A DNA stretch of 64,000 nt from Chitinophagales bacterium (lineage in GTDB: Bacteria; Bacteroidota; Bacteroidia; Chitinophagales; Chitinophagaceae): positions 56,509 to 120,508 of the forward strand of contig JAATFV010000211.1 of the NCBI GenBank assembly GCA_015655015.1. Direction: 5' to 3'. The position numbers and the translations under genes were made by a program. Numbering within the stretch: position 1 is the first letter of the stretch; every line of letters starts with the position of its first letter. Shown here one piece after another: positions 49,522 through 57,295 of this stretch. Below the pieces are notes generated by a model, which made no database searches, was not told the origin of the DNA, and worked only from the letters and a program-made list of their open reading frames with translations.

Positions 49522-49869
49522 TTACGCTTTGTTTGCTTTCAGCTGCTGCTCCCTGAATTTAGCATAAAAATCCTTGGCAAATTGCTTCATATCACTCACC
49601 AGGGCCTGATCCTGGGTAGCGCGATGATAGGTCTCGGCCATAGTCATAAAGGTCTGGTAAAAGAAATCGGCCATTTCATCCACCATCATATCTTTTGTCC
49701 AGAGATCGATCCGCATGGCTGTCTTATCGGTCCCGTCCCAAAAAGCCAGCATCATTGCTTTGGCTTTACGGGCAGCGTCAGCAGTCGTATCGGTTGCATT
49801 CCAGCTGATTTGCTCAGGGACCCGGTCCGCATCCAGGAGCACTTCGATATTTATAGAAGATTGTCGCAT
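49522..49869 (-). CDS. gldC: Gliding motility protein GldC
   Basis: 115-residue small cytoplasmic protein. MRQSSINIEVLLDADRVPEQISWNATDT (first 20: MRQSSINIEVLLDADRVPEQ) and AKAMMLAFWDGTDKTAMRIDLWTKDMMVDEM are characteristic of GldC. Flavobacterium gldC mutants glide poorly. It is the second gene of the operon, 24 bp after the glycosyltransferase. No gldB or gldD is in the window. Confidence 0.93.
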   Translation of the reverse strand: MRQSSINIEVLLDADRVPEQISWNATDTTADAARKAKAMMLAFWDGTDKTAMRIDLWTKDMMVDEMADFFYQTFMTMAETYHRATQDQALVSDMKQFAKDFYAKFREQQLKANKA

Positions 49870-49893
49870 AGAAAAAATTTAGCAACCCGCAAT

Positions 49894-51081
49894 TTAGGTG
49901 TTTATTACTGATTTGGAGCTTTTAGCCGGTACTCCCTTTGTGGCCTGCATTATTCCGGCCCGGACCTCGCCGGCGGATCGTTCCCAGCTGAACGTTTCCC
50001 CCAGGATCGTCCCTTTTCCGATCAGGCTGCTCCGCAGACCCTCATCCTTATATATTAACATCAGCTGCCCCGCCAGCGAAGCCGGGTCGCCCGGCTGCGC
50101 ATATAACACGGCGCCCGTTATGTCCGGCAGAGAAGCTGTCCCGGCGGTAAGAGAAACTGTCCCTGCAGTAGTCGTAATGACCGGCACTCCGGTTTTCCAG
50201 GCATTCAATACAGGAATACCCAGTTCATCTCTTTCGAAAGGAGCGACAATCGCATAGGAGGCTCCTGCCAGCAGCCCCCATTCCTGCTCAGGAAGGTGAC
50301 GGGTCCAGTGAATATCCTGCCGGTGCTTATACGTAGCCAGCCGGCTGCCCAGATCCTTGTCTAAAGCTGGATTTCCTCCGGCCAAAACAAGCTGCATATT
50401 GGATCGCTGCCTTTTTTTAAATAAAGAAAAGGCCTTCAGCAGGTCTACCACTTCGGCAGGCCCTGCCCCGGAGACAGCCGTTAAAAAGTATTCTTTCCCT
50501 TCAGCATATCTTTCTTTCAGGTTTTCCTTTTGCCCGGAAGGCAGGGGGAAGACCTCATCAGCAGCAGGGGATACTATTAGAATTTTACCGGCGACTTTCG
50601 GGTCAGCTGCCTGACGGAGAAAAAATTCCTTTTCTTTTTCCGAAAAAGAAAAGATCACCTGCGCCGACTGCAAAGTGGCTGCCAATCTTTTCGCATCAGC
50701 AGGGGTAATTCTCTTCTTCCCCCGCCGATTGTCTTTTCCTCTTTCTGTCATCCACACGCATTGAGGGACCTTTATCCGGTCAGCGGCTATCAAATCACCT
50801 GTTGTCATGACCAGGTCCGGCTTGTATTTTTTTACCGCCAAAGGGATCTGCCAGTCATACCATATTTTCCATCCTGCCTTACCGGGAAATATTCTCCTCG
50901 TGAGTAACCGATGTTTGGAAGGCCCGGACAGCCACTCTGCCGGCCTGGCCCCGTCTGCTAAAAAAAGCCATTCTATCCCCTGTTCTCCGGAGAGAATGTT
51001 CGCACAGGAAATAATAAAGCGGCTTTTTTCGTTGTCCGCACCCATCTCCTGCAAGGGTCTGCAATCTAGTAAGATAAGCAT
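49894..51081 (-). CDS. Glycosyltransferase family 1-like protein
   Basis: 395 residues, GT-B fold. The C-terminal half carries the GT1/GT4 pattern: YFLTAVSGAGPAEVVDLLKAFSLFKKRQ, LVLAGGNPALDKDL, and the donor-site stretch ASYAIVAPFERDELGIPVLNAWKTGVPVI. The acceptor half is divergent. It may act in surface polysaccharide synthesis, which is an inference from family alone. First gene of the operon with gldC, yqeY and cvpA. The -7 box TATCTTTG ends 4 nt before the ATG. Confidence 0.88.
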   Translation of the reverse strand: MLILLDCRPLQEMGADNEKSRFIISCANILSGEQGIEWLFLADGARPAEWLSGPSKHRLLTRRIFPGKAGWKIWYDWQIPLAVKKYKPDLVMTTGDLIAADRIKVPQCVWMTERGKDNRRGKKRITPADAKRLAATLQSAQVIFSFSEKEKEFFLRQAADPKVAGKILIVSPAADEVFPLPSGQKENLKERYAEGKEYFLTAVSGAGPAEVVDLLKAFSLFKKRQRSNMQLVLAGGNPALDKDLGSRLATYKHRQDIHWTRHLPEQEWGLLAGASYAIVAPFERDELGIPVLNAWKTGVPVITTTAGTVSLTAGTASLPDITGAVLYAQPGDPASLAGQLMLIYKDEGLRSSLIGKGTILGETFSWERSAGEVRAGIMQATKGVPAKSSKSVINT

Positions 51082-51085
51082 CTTA

Positions 51086-51093
51086 CAAAGATA
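51086..51093 (-). promoter_or_regulatory. -7 box TATCTTTG of the glycosyltransferase operon
   Basis: Exact consensus on the minus strand, 4 nt before the ATG; predicts a leaderless transcript. Confidence 0.7.
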
Positions 51094-51221
51094 ATCCCGG
51101 GATGATCGCTAAAAAAATATCCATAAACAGCTGCTAATCATATTTCTGTGCTAATGCTCTATGTGATAACCCCTAGTCCGGATGTGGTTTTTACTATGCG
51201 GTTTAATTGAGTAGAAACGCG

Positions 51222-51252
51222 TTGGCCTCATTCTTGTACTTATATAACTTTG
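51222..51252 (+). promoter_or_regulatory. Promoter of the T9SS cargo gene: TTG - 20 nt - TAACTTTG
   Basis: The -33 TTG (51222-51224) and exact -7 box TAACTTTG (51245-51252) are 20 nt apart. The leader is about 35 nt. Confidence 0.7.
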
Positions 51253-51292
51253 TTATAATTAATCCGAATACTCAATTTTAAAATCCGTGCTT

Positions 51293-52480
51293 ATGAAACG
51301 TGTGTACCCAATGGTCATTGCCATATCTATATGTATATGCATGACAATCTTTTTGCCCCGGATTTCCCTTGCCCAGTGTACTTGCGCGGGGGGAACCATC
51401 ATCACCCAGGTCGTTCAGGTCGACACCAATACTGCCCCTTCCATTCTTATCACCTTTAATAAATTCACCAACACATCACTTCAGGCATTGACCTGTATGA
51501 CTATAACGGATACGATGTCCGTTGTGGCATCCACGGGAGTGCTGAACACCATCCCTTCCTTGCAAGCAGGCGTCAGATTCAAGCCGGAAGTAAACTACAC
51601 GATCAAAGGCCCCGGAGGTCTTTTAGGCAGCAATGACAATCAGGTTTCTCATGGCCCTTATGACCTTGGGCCATATGGCGATCCTACCGATTATCTTTTG
51701 CTCGGACCGGATACCATATTCAATAAAGTAGTAGACTTCAACACTCCCACCAATGCTGCTCCTTACACCGGGACCGGAACCGTGAGCGACACACTCACAT
51801 TTGGCGGAGGAACGACAACTATCAACGGGAACAATTTCACCTTCACGGAACAATCAAAATACTGGGGCACGTTCGTAATCACCTATTACACCTGCCCTCC
51901 GGTAGCGCTGGCTACCTCCATCACCAATTTTACAGCTGTCCAGAACGGCAGCACCATCTTATTACAATGGCTTACCAACAATGAACAAAACAATTATAAC
52001 TATGAAATCCAGGTCAGCACAGACGGCAGCCAGTTCAACAGCACCGGACAGACGGAAGATGACCCTGCTTCAGCAGGTTCTACTACAAAACACCAATATC
52101 AATACAACACTGATCAGATTAATGTGGGCAAACTCTATTTCCGCATCAAACAAACGGATGCCAGCGGGAAAATCAGCTATTCGACCATCCTTGTAGTCAA
52201 TCCGGGGGGATCGGGGGACCAATCTATCAGCTACCAGACCTATCCTAACCCGGCTACCAACAGCCTGGTATTCCAGTTCAGCAGTCCTCAAACAGGCCGT
52301 TATATGATGGAGCTGGTCAACACAGCCGGGCAGGTAGTGCTGCAAAAATCGGTTACGCTGGCAGGGGCCAGTCAGCTAAGGCTGGACCTCAGCCCGAAAC
52401 CTCCCAAAGGATTGTATTTTATGAGGACGACAGACCTTACCCATAAACAGAATTATGTGAGCAAGGTGCTGATAAACTAG
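51293..52480 (+). CDS. T9SS type A sorting domain-containing secreted protein
   Basis: 395 residues. Signal peptide MVIAISICICMTIFLPRISLAQ. The mid-region is Thr/Asn-rich and beta-structured, with a fibronectin-III-like segment (TNFTAVQNGSTILLQWLTNNEQN, first 20: TNFTAVQNGSTILLQWLTNN). The C-terminal ~80 residues are the type IX sorting domain: YQTYPNPATNSLVFQFSS, MMELVNTAGQVVLQ, GLYFMRTTD, KVLIN. It should cross the outer membrane through T9SS and stay on the surface or be released. The start is ATG 51293. No catalytic motif is visible. Confidence 0.92.
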   Translation: MKRVYPMVIAISICICMTIFLPRISLAQCTCAGGTIITQVVQVDTNTAPSILITFNKFTNTSLQALTCMTITDTMSVVASTGVLNTIPSLQAGVRFKPEVNYTIKGPGGLLGSNDNQVSHGPYDLGPYGDPTDYLLLGPDTIFNKVVDFNTPTNAAPYTGTGTVSDTLTFGGGTTTINGNNFTFTEQSKYWGTFVITYYTCPPVALATSITNFTAVQNGSTILLQWLTNNEQNNYNYEIQVSTDGSQFNSTGQTEDDPASAGSTTKHQYQYNTDQINVGKLYFRIKQTDASGKISYSTILVVNPGGSGDQSISYQTYPNPATNSLVFQFSSPQTGRYMMELVNTAGQVVLQKSVTLAGASQLRLDLSPKPPKGLYFMRTTDLTHKQNYVSKVLIN

Positions 52481-52648
52481 GTAAATGGCGTAGCCATTAT
52501 GATTACCTTATACATCATGAGCACCTTATAAAAGACAGATTGAGACTGGGAATAACCGGCCGCATAACCTGAGACAACCGATAAAATGGTAGATTTCCTG
52601 CCGGAACATAAGATATGCCTGTGAAAAACCAATAAATCCATCCTACGG

Positions 52649-52676
52649 AAAGCCTTCCTTAATTGGGGGCTTTTCT
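52649..52676 (+). terminator. Terminator after the T9SS cargo gene
   Basis: AAAGCC/GGCTTT stem with a 13-nt loop and TTCTTT tail. Confidence 0.6.
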
Positions 52677-52737
52677 TTCGTTTTTGGAGGGTGCTTGCAG
52701 ATGGGTTCGCTGAAGCGAATGGCCGGTTTCGCTGGAG

Positions 52738-52812
52738 CGAACGCCCGGAAAATGGACTTCCGGGCGTTCGGGTCTAATGATGGCGCTTCGCGCAAAACGC
52801 CCGTGGCGTTTT
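52738..52812 (+). repeat. Interspersed hairpin element, copy R4
   Basis: Order on the plus strand: perfect 13-bp variable hairpin CGAACGCCCGGAA / TTCCGGGCGTTCG (52738-52770), TCTAATGATG, hairpin GCGC-TTC-GCGC (52783-52793), hairpin AAAACGCC-CGT-GGCGTTTT (52794-52812). It is preceded by two TTCGCT/AGCGAA hairpins at 52705-52740. It lies between the T9SS gene terminator and the DUF4290 promoter. The rest of the 52481-52853 spacer holds no gene. Confidence 0.85.
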
Positions 52813-52837
52813 ATGGCGTTTTTTGGGATTTTTCCTG

Positions 52838-52845
52838 TAGATTTG
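52838..52845 (+). promoter_or_regulatory. -7 box TAGATTTG of the DUF4290 gene
   Basis: Exact consensus, 8 nt before the first in-frame ATG of the pair at 52854/52857. It starts just 26 bp after element R4. Confidence 0.6.
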
Positions 52846-52853
52846 TCTTTACT

Positions 52854-53585
52854 ATGATGAATGTAGATAACATGGAATATAATACTACGCGGAACCACCT
52901 GGTGATGCGTGAGTACGGGCGCCACATCCAGAAGATGATCGAATATCTTCTGAGCCTGGAAGATAAAGAAAAGCGCCAGCGCAATGCGTACGCTGTGATC
53001 GAGCTGATGGGGTTCCTCAATCCGCATCTTAAAAATGTGGAAGATTTCCGGCATAAATTATGGGATCATCTTTTCCTGATCTCGGATTTTAAGCTGGAGG
53101 TGGCCTCCCCCTATCCGATCCCTACCAGGGAAACCTTAAGGGCCAGGCCCAAGCCTCTTCCCTATCCGAAACGGTATCCCAAATTCTCTCATCTGGGCAA
53201 AAACCTGGAAATAGTTATCAATAAGGCGCTGGCCGAAGAAAATCCGGATAAACGCAATGGATTCGCCAATGCGGTTGCCTATTACATGAAGCTGGCATAT
53301 AACAACTGGCATAAAGAAACGGTGCATGACGACGCCATCCAGAGCGAGCTGACCAATCTTACCAATGGGCAGCTGGAGTTTACCAATACCCCCTATGTGA
53401 AAAGTTTCCGTCCCAATGAGAACAGGGAAAGAGACAACAGGGGAGGATATGGCGATTACCGTAATAAGCGCAACCAGAAGTTCCAGCAAAGAGGCGGCGG
53501 CGGAAGTAACCGGAATGATCGCAATGACCGCAACGATCGGAATAATGATCGCGGCGGCGGTAAATTCAAAAAGAAAAGATTCTGA
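52854..53585 (+). CDS. DUF4290-domain protein
   Basis: 243 residues, cytoplasmic. YNTTRNHLVMREYGRHIQKM and AYAVIELMGFLNPHLKNVEDFRHKLWDHL are the DUF4290 core (about residues 9-180). The C-terminal 45 residues are low complexity: GGYGDYRNKRNQ, then GGGGS and three NDR units ending KFKKKRF, a basic disordered tail like those on RNA-binding proteins. Start choices are ATG 52854, 52857 or 52872. The frame is open back through element R4 but that is not coding-like. Immediately followed by murA-gmk, a neighbourhood I recall from other Bacteroidota. Confidence 0.88.
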   Translation: MMNVDNMEYNTTRNHLVMREYGRHIQKMIEYLLSLEDKEKRQRNAYAVIELMGFLNPHLKNVEDFRHKLWDHLFLISDFKLEVASPYPIPTRETLRARPKPLPYPKRYPKFSHLGKNLEIVINKALAEENPDKRNGFANAVAYYMKLAYNNWHKETVHDDAIQSELTNLTNGQLEFTNTPYVKSFRPNENRERDNRGGYGDYRNKRNQKFQQRGGGGSNRNDRNDRNDRNNDRGGGKFKKKRF

Positions 53586-53684
53586 TAGTATATTCAGGCT
53601 GTATTCATTTTTTTAATTTAGCGGCTATATTAACAGGGCCAACCTTGTCGATATAGCTTTTTTTATTCCATCAAAAATAACATT

Positions 53685-54989
53685 GTGCATTCATTTGAAG
53701 TCATTGGCGGCCAAAAGCTGAAAGGGGAAATTGTCCCGCAGGGAGCCAAAAATGAGGCCTTACAAATTATCAGCGCCGTATTGCTCACCCCCGATAAAGT
53801 CACGATCACCAATATACCCGATATACTGGATGTCAATCTCCTGATCGAATTATTGGGGGAGATGGGCGTGAAGACGGAGCGTTTATCCCGTGACACCTGT
53901 ACTTTCCAGGCGGACAATATTGATATCAATTATTTACGAACTGAGGCCTACCGCAGTAAAAGCGGCAAGCTGCGGGGCTCTGTGATGCTGGCAGGTCCTA
54001 TGCTGGCCCGTTTCCGGAAAGCATTCATTTCCAAGCCGGGCGGCGATAAGATCGGCAGGCGCAGGCTGGATACGCATATTATCGGGTTCGAAAAGCTGGG
54101 GGTGCAATTCAATTACCATCCGGAAGAAGGTCTCTTCCACCTGGAAGCCCCTCATTTAAAAGGATGTTATCTGCTGCTCGATGAACCTTCCGTTACCGGT
54201 ACGGCGAATATCATCATGGCAGCCGTAATGGCTGAAGGTCTTACTACCATTTATAATGCCGCCTGTGAGCCCTATATTCAGCAATTATGCAAGATGCTCA
54301 TCCGGATGGGAGCAAATATCAAGGGGACCGGCAGCAACCTGTTATATATCGAAGGAGTGACTTATCTCGGGGGCACCGAACACCGTATGCTGCCGGATAT
54401 GATCGAGATCGGGTCATTCATCGGCCTGGCGGCCATGACTCAAAGCGAGATCACCATCAAGAATGTAAGCCTGGAGAACCTGGGCGTTATTCCCGATAAG
54501 TTCAGGCAGCTGGGCATACAGCTGGAACTGCGGGGGGATGATATTTACGTTCCTGAACAGGATGTTTATGAGATCCAAAACTTCCTGGATGGATCGGTGC
54601 TCACTATTTACGATCATCCCTGGCCTGGCTTTACTCCTGATCTGCTGAGCATCGTCCTGGTCGTCGCCGCCCAGGCCCGGGGCTCGGTGCTGATCCACCA
54701 GAAGATGTTCGAAAGCCGCCTGTTCTTCGTGGATAAGCTGATAGATATGGGCGCACAGATCATTTTATGCGACCCTCACCGGGCTGTCGTGATCGGTATG
54801 GCCCGGAAACAAAAGCTGAGGGGTATTACCATGAGCAGTCCCGATATACGGGCAGGAGTGGCGCTGCTGATCGCCGCCCTGAGTGCGGAAGGAAGGAGCG
54901 TTATTCAAAATATCGGGCAGATCGACCGGGGATATCAGCATATTGACGAACGGCTGCGCAAGCTGGGGGCCCAAATCAACAGAATATGA
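53685..54989 (+). CDS. murA: UDP-N-acetylglucosamine 1-carboxyvinyltransferase with Asp at the active-site Cys position
   Basis: 434-residue enzyme of the first committed step in peptidoglycan synthesis. The start is GTG 53685. Conserved motifs: GGQKLKGEIVPQGAKNEAL (Lys22/Asn23 pair), GTANIIMAA and GGYQHIDERL-like C-terminus. The loop normally reading GGCAIGxRPVDxH is GGDKIGRRRLDTH here, so the catalytic/fosfomycin-reactive cysteine is aspartate. Enzymes with this change are active and fosfomycin-insensitive in other bacteria. The stop overlaps gmk by 4 bp. Confidence 0.96.
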   Translation: MHSFEVIGGQKLKGEIVPQGAKNEALQIISAVLLTPDKVTITNIPDILDVNLLIELLGEMGVKTERLSRDTCTFQADNIDINYLRTEAYRSKSGKLRGSVMLAGPMLARFRKAFISKPGGDKIGRRRLDTHIIGFEKLGVQFNYHPEEGLFHLEAPHLKGCYLLLDEPSVTGTANIIMAAVMAEGLTTIYNAACEPYIQQLCKMLIRMGANIKGTGSNLLYIEGVTYLGGTEHRMLPDMIEIGSFIGLAAMTQSEITIKNVSLENLGVIPDKFRQLGIQLELRGDDIYVPEQDVYEIQNFLDGSVLTIYDHPWPGFTPDLLSIVLVVAAQARGSVLIHQKMFESRLFFVDKLIDMGAQIILCDPHRAVVIGMARKQKLRGITMSSPDIRAGVALLIAALSAEGRSVIQNIGQIDRGYQHIDERLRKLGAQINRI

Positions 54990-55558
54990 GCAAAGATCCA
55001 AAGATTATTATCATAACGGCCCCTTCCGGCGCGGGAAAGACCTCTATTACCCGGCACCTGCTGGGGAAATATCCTCAACTGGCTTTTTCTATCTCCGCCT
55101 GCACCCGATCTCCCCGTCACCATGAAAAAGACGGGGTAGACTACTATTTCTTAAGCCTGGACGATTTTAAGCAAAAGATACAGCAAAATGCCTTTGCAGA
55201 ATGGGAAATGGTGTATGAAGGAAAATATTATGGCACCCTGAAGTCTGAGCTGGAGCGTATCTGGAGCATGGGGAAGACTCCCCTGCTGGACATCGAGGTA
55301 AAGGGGGCGATCCATTTACAGGCCCAATATCCCCAGGCCACTTTATCCCTTTTTATAGAGCCTCCTTCCGTGGAGGAGCTCCGTCGCCGACTTGAGACCA
55401 GGGGTACCGAAACGGCGGAAAGTCTCCGCGACCGCGTCAACAAAGCCAGCTATGAGTTATCCTTTAAGCATCATTTTGACAAGATCATCGTAAATAGCGT
55501 GCTGGATAAAGCGTGCCAGGAGGCGGATGAGACCATTAAAAACTTTTTAGGGCTCTGA
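54986..55558 (+). CDS. gmk: Guanylate kinase
   Basis: 190 residues converting GMP to GDP. P-loop IITAPSGAGKTSI, GMP-binding ACTRSPRHHEKDGVDYYFL and GKYYGTLKSELE, and the lid/adenine region RRRLETRGTETAESLRDRV are all intact. Overlaps the murA stop by ATGA, so the two are coupled. The GldE-like gene follows 23 bp later. Confidence 0.97.
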   Translation: MSKDPKIIIITAPSGAGKTSITRHLLGKYPQLAFSISACTRSPRHHEKDGVDYYFLSLDDFKQKIQQNAFAEWEMVYEGKYYGTLKSELERIWSMGKTPLLDIEVKGAIHLQAQYPQATLSLFIEPPSVEELRRRLETRGTETAESLRDRVNKASYELSFKHHFDKIIVNSVLDKACQEADETIKNFLGL

Positions 55559-55581
55559 AAAGTTTATTATATTAGTATCGT

Positions 55582-56859
55582 ATGATCAATACCAATACCC
55601 TTATCTGGATCGTTGTCGCCTGGCTGATGATCGCTTTTTTTGCGGGAATCGAAGTCGCTTTTGTCAGCGCCAATAAGCTGGCTATCGAGCTGAAGAAAAA
55701 ACAAGGCCTCCACAGCGCCATTATCCTCTCGCGCTTCATGGAGCACCCGGCCCAGTTCATAGGCACCACCCTGGTCGGCTTTAATGTTTTCCTGGTAATC
55801 TTCGGGCTGATGGTCGGAGAGACCTTTCTGCCGCTCTGGAACCTGCTGATCACCAAGATCCATATGCCCGGCAGCTATGTGAACGCTATCCGTCTTTTTG
55901 TAGAGACCCTGGTAGCTTCCGGTTTTATCCTGTTGTTCGGAGAATTTATACCCAAGGCCCTATTCAAAGCTAAAAGCGATTCTATGCTGCCTTTTTTTGC
56001 CGGCAGCATGGAATTCCTCAACCGGTTCTTCTATCCTATCGCCAGCTTTTTTGTCGCCATTGCCCAATGGATCCTGAAATATGTTTTCAATGTGCGGATG
56101 GATGACCGGAAAGGTACTTTTTCCGGAACGGACCTGGAACATTTCATGCAGCAGACCCGGGATGCCATGGAAGACTCTAAGGATCTTAATAAGAGCCTTT
56201 TTGAGGCTGCTCTTTCCCTGCCTACGGTAAAAGTAAGAGAATGCCTGGTGCCTAGAAAAGAGATCGAAGGCATCGACCTGAACATGCCTATGGAAGAAGT
56301 AAGAAAGAAATTCATCGAGACCCGGCTGAGTAAGCTCATTGTATACGATGGCAACCTGGATCATGTAGCCGGATATATCCATCAGCTGGACCTTTTTAAA
56401 AAGCCGCCCTTTATCAAATCGATCTTGCTCACCATTCCTGCTGTTCCCGAGAGCATGAGCGCTACCGACCTGATCAACAAGTTCAGCCGCGATAGAAAAA
56501 GCATTGCCTGGGTGGTGGATGAATTTGGCGGCACCGCCGGTATTGTCACCATGGAAGACCTGCTGGAAGAGATCTTTGGCGAGATCAGGGACGAATATGA
56601 TACGGAAGAGTTCGAAGAGAAGAAGCTATCGAATGACGAATTTATTTTTTCTGGCAGGCTGGAATTGGACTACCTCAATGAAAAATATGGACTGGACCTG
56701 CCGGAAAATGAATCGGAGACCTTATCCGGTTACATTATCAATGAGCATGAGACCATTCCCCATTTAAAGGACCGTATCATCATCGGGGACTATGAGTTCG
56801 AAATACTCAACGTAAGCGATACCCGCATAGAAATGGTCAGGCTTAAAGTCCTCAAATAG
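55582..56859 (+). CDS. CNNM/CorC hemolysin-family protein, GldE-like
   Basis: 425 residues. The N-terminal DUF21/CNNM membrane domain has about four helices (residues 8-30, 62-80, 100-125, 135-155) and GEFIPKALFKA. The CBS pair (about 210-330) contains VRECLVPRKEIEGID and IAWVVDEFGGTAGIVTMEDLLEEIFGEI, then a CorC_HlyC C-terminal domain. In Flavobacterium a member of this family, GldE, sits beside gldD and supports gliding. Without gldD here, a general Mg2+/Co2+-transport role is equally possible. Confidence 0.88.
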   Translation: MINTNTLIWIVVAWLMIAFFAGIEVAFVSANKLAIELKKKQGLHSAIILSRFMEHPAQFIGTTLVGFNVFLVIFGLMVGETFLPLWNLLITKIHMPGSYVNAIRLFVETLVASGFILLFGEFIPKALFKAKSDSMLPFFAGSMEFLNRFFYPIASFFVAIAQWILKYVFNVRMDDRKGTFSGTDLEHFMQQTRDAMEDSKDLNKSLFEAALSLPTVKVRECLVPRKEIEGIDLNMPMEEVRKKFIETRLSKLIVYDGNLDHVAGYIHQLDLFKKPPFIKSILLTIPAVPESMSATDLINKFSRDRKSIAWVVDEFGGTAGIVTMEDLLEEIFGEIRDEYDTEEFEEKKLSNDEFIFSGRLELDYLNEKYGLDLPENESETLSGYIINEHETIPHLKDRIIIGDYEFEILNVSDTRIEMVRLKVLK

Positions 56860-56999
56860 GCCCCGGACGAACGAAAAAAGGGTCGGCGCTTATCTGATCT
56901 TCCCCCGGCCTGTTACTGGTCTTAACCAATGTTAAGCCGTGGTTAAACACCCCTCATTTCTTTTTCTTACTGTTCTTTTTAATCAAATTTGTTCTCGTA

Positions 57000-57126
57000 A
57001 GGCTGAGGCGCCTAACTCCTCGTCTTCACATAAAATTATTATCCCTGTTCCTTAAAGGAGGGTATGTTTTTCATAGGTCAGTTAGGAGTAAACAATGCAC
57101 TCTGTCATGGAGTGCTTGTTTTTTTT
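57000..57126 (+). ncRNA. Candidate structured RNA between the GldE-like gene and tatC
   Basis: No ORF covers this region. A box one base off consensus (CAAATTTG, 56984-56991) is followed by ACTCCT (57015-57020) that can pair with AGGAGT (57084-57089), a central CCTT/AAGG hairpin (about 57041-57065), and a clear terminator. This suits a 120-130 nt stable RNA such as a 6S-like or regulatory RNA. The family is not identified. The rest of the 56860-57295 spacer shows no gene. Confidence 0.4.
57091..57126 (+). terminator. Rho-independent terminator
   Basis: GCACTC/GAGTGC extended by ACAA/TTGT, with a 7-nt loop and an eight-T run. Confidence 0.85.
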
Positions 57127-57182
57127 ATACACCCGTGCCGGGGTTGGCATTTTCAAATTAACTTCGCGGACGTAAAAGTATT

Positions 57183-57290
57183 CCAGCTTAGCCTCAAGCC
57201 GCAAGCTTTGAGCTACAAGTGATTATTAATACGTATTTTAGGACCCATAAAAAAATCTTGCCTGCAGCATAAAGCTGGCGGCTTGTAGCT
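57183..57290. repeat. Degenerate CAAGCTT-type repeats before tatC
   Basis: The stretches CAAGCCGCAAGCTTTGAGC, GAGCTACAAG and GCGGCTTGTAGCT are variants of the same AAGCTTG/CAAGCT word in both directions. Similar runs occur at 22764-22794, 22875-22897 (inside gldH), 36401-36455 and 58266-58350. Confidence 0.65.
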
Positions 57291-57295
57291 AAAAA

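Noticed and set aside
52695..52853. N-terminal extension of the DUF4290 protein through element R4
   Set aside because: The extension is translated repeat DNA, and an exact -7 box lies between it and the ATG at 52854.
57000..57126. SRP RNA or tmRNA as identity for the candidate RNA
   Set aside because: The conserved SRP GGAAGGAAGCAG loop and the tmRNA tRNA-like ends are not present.
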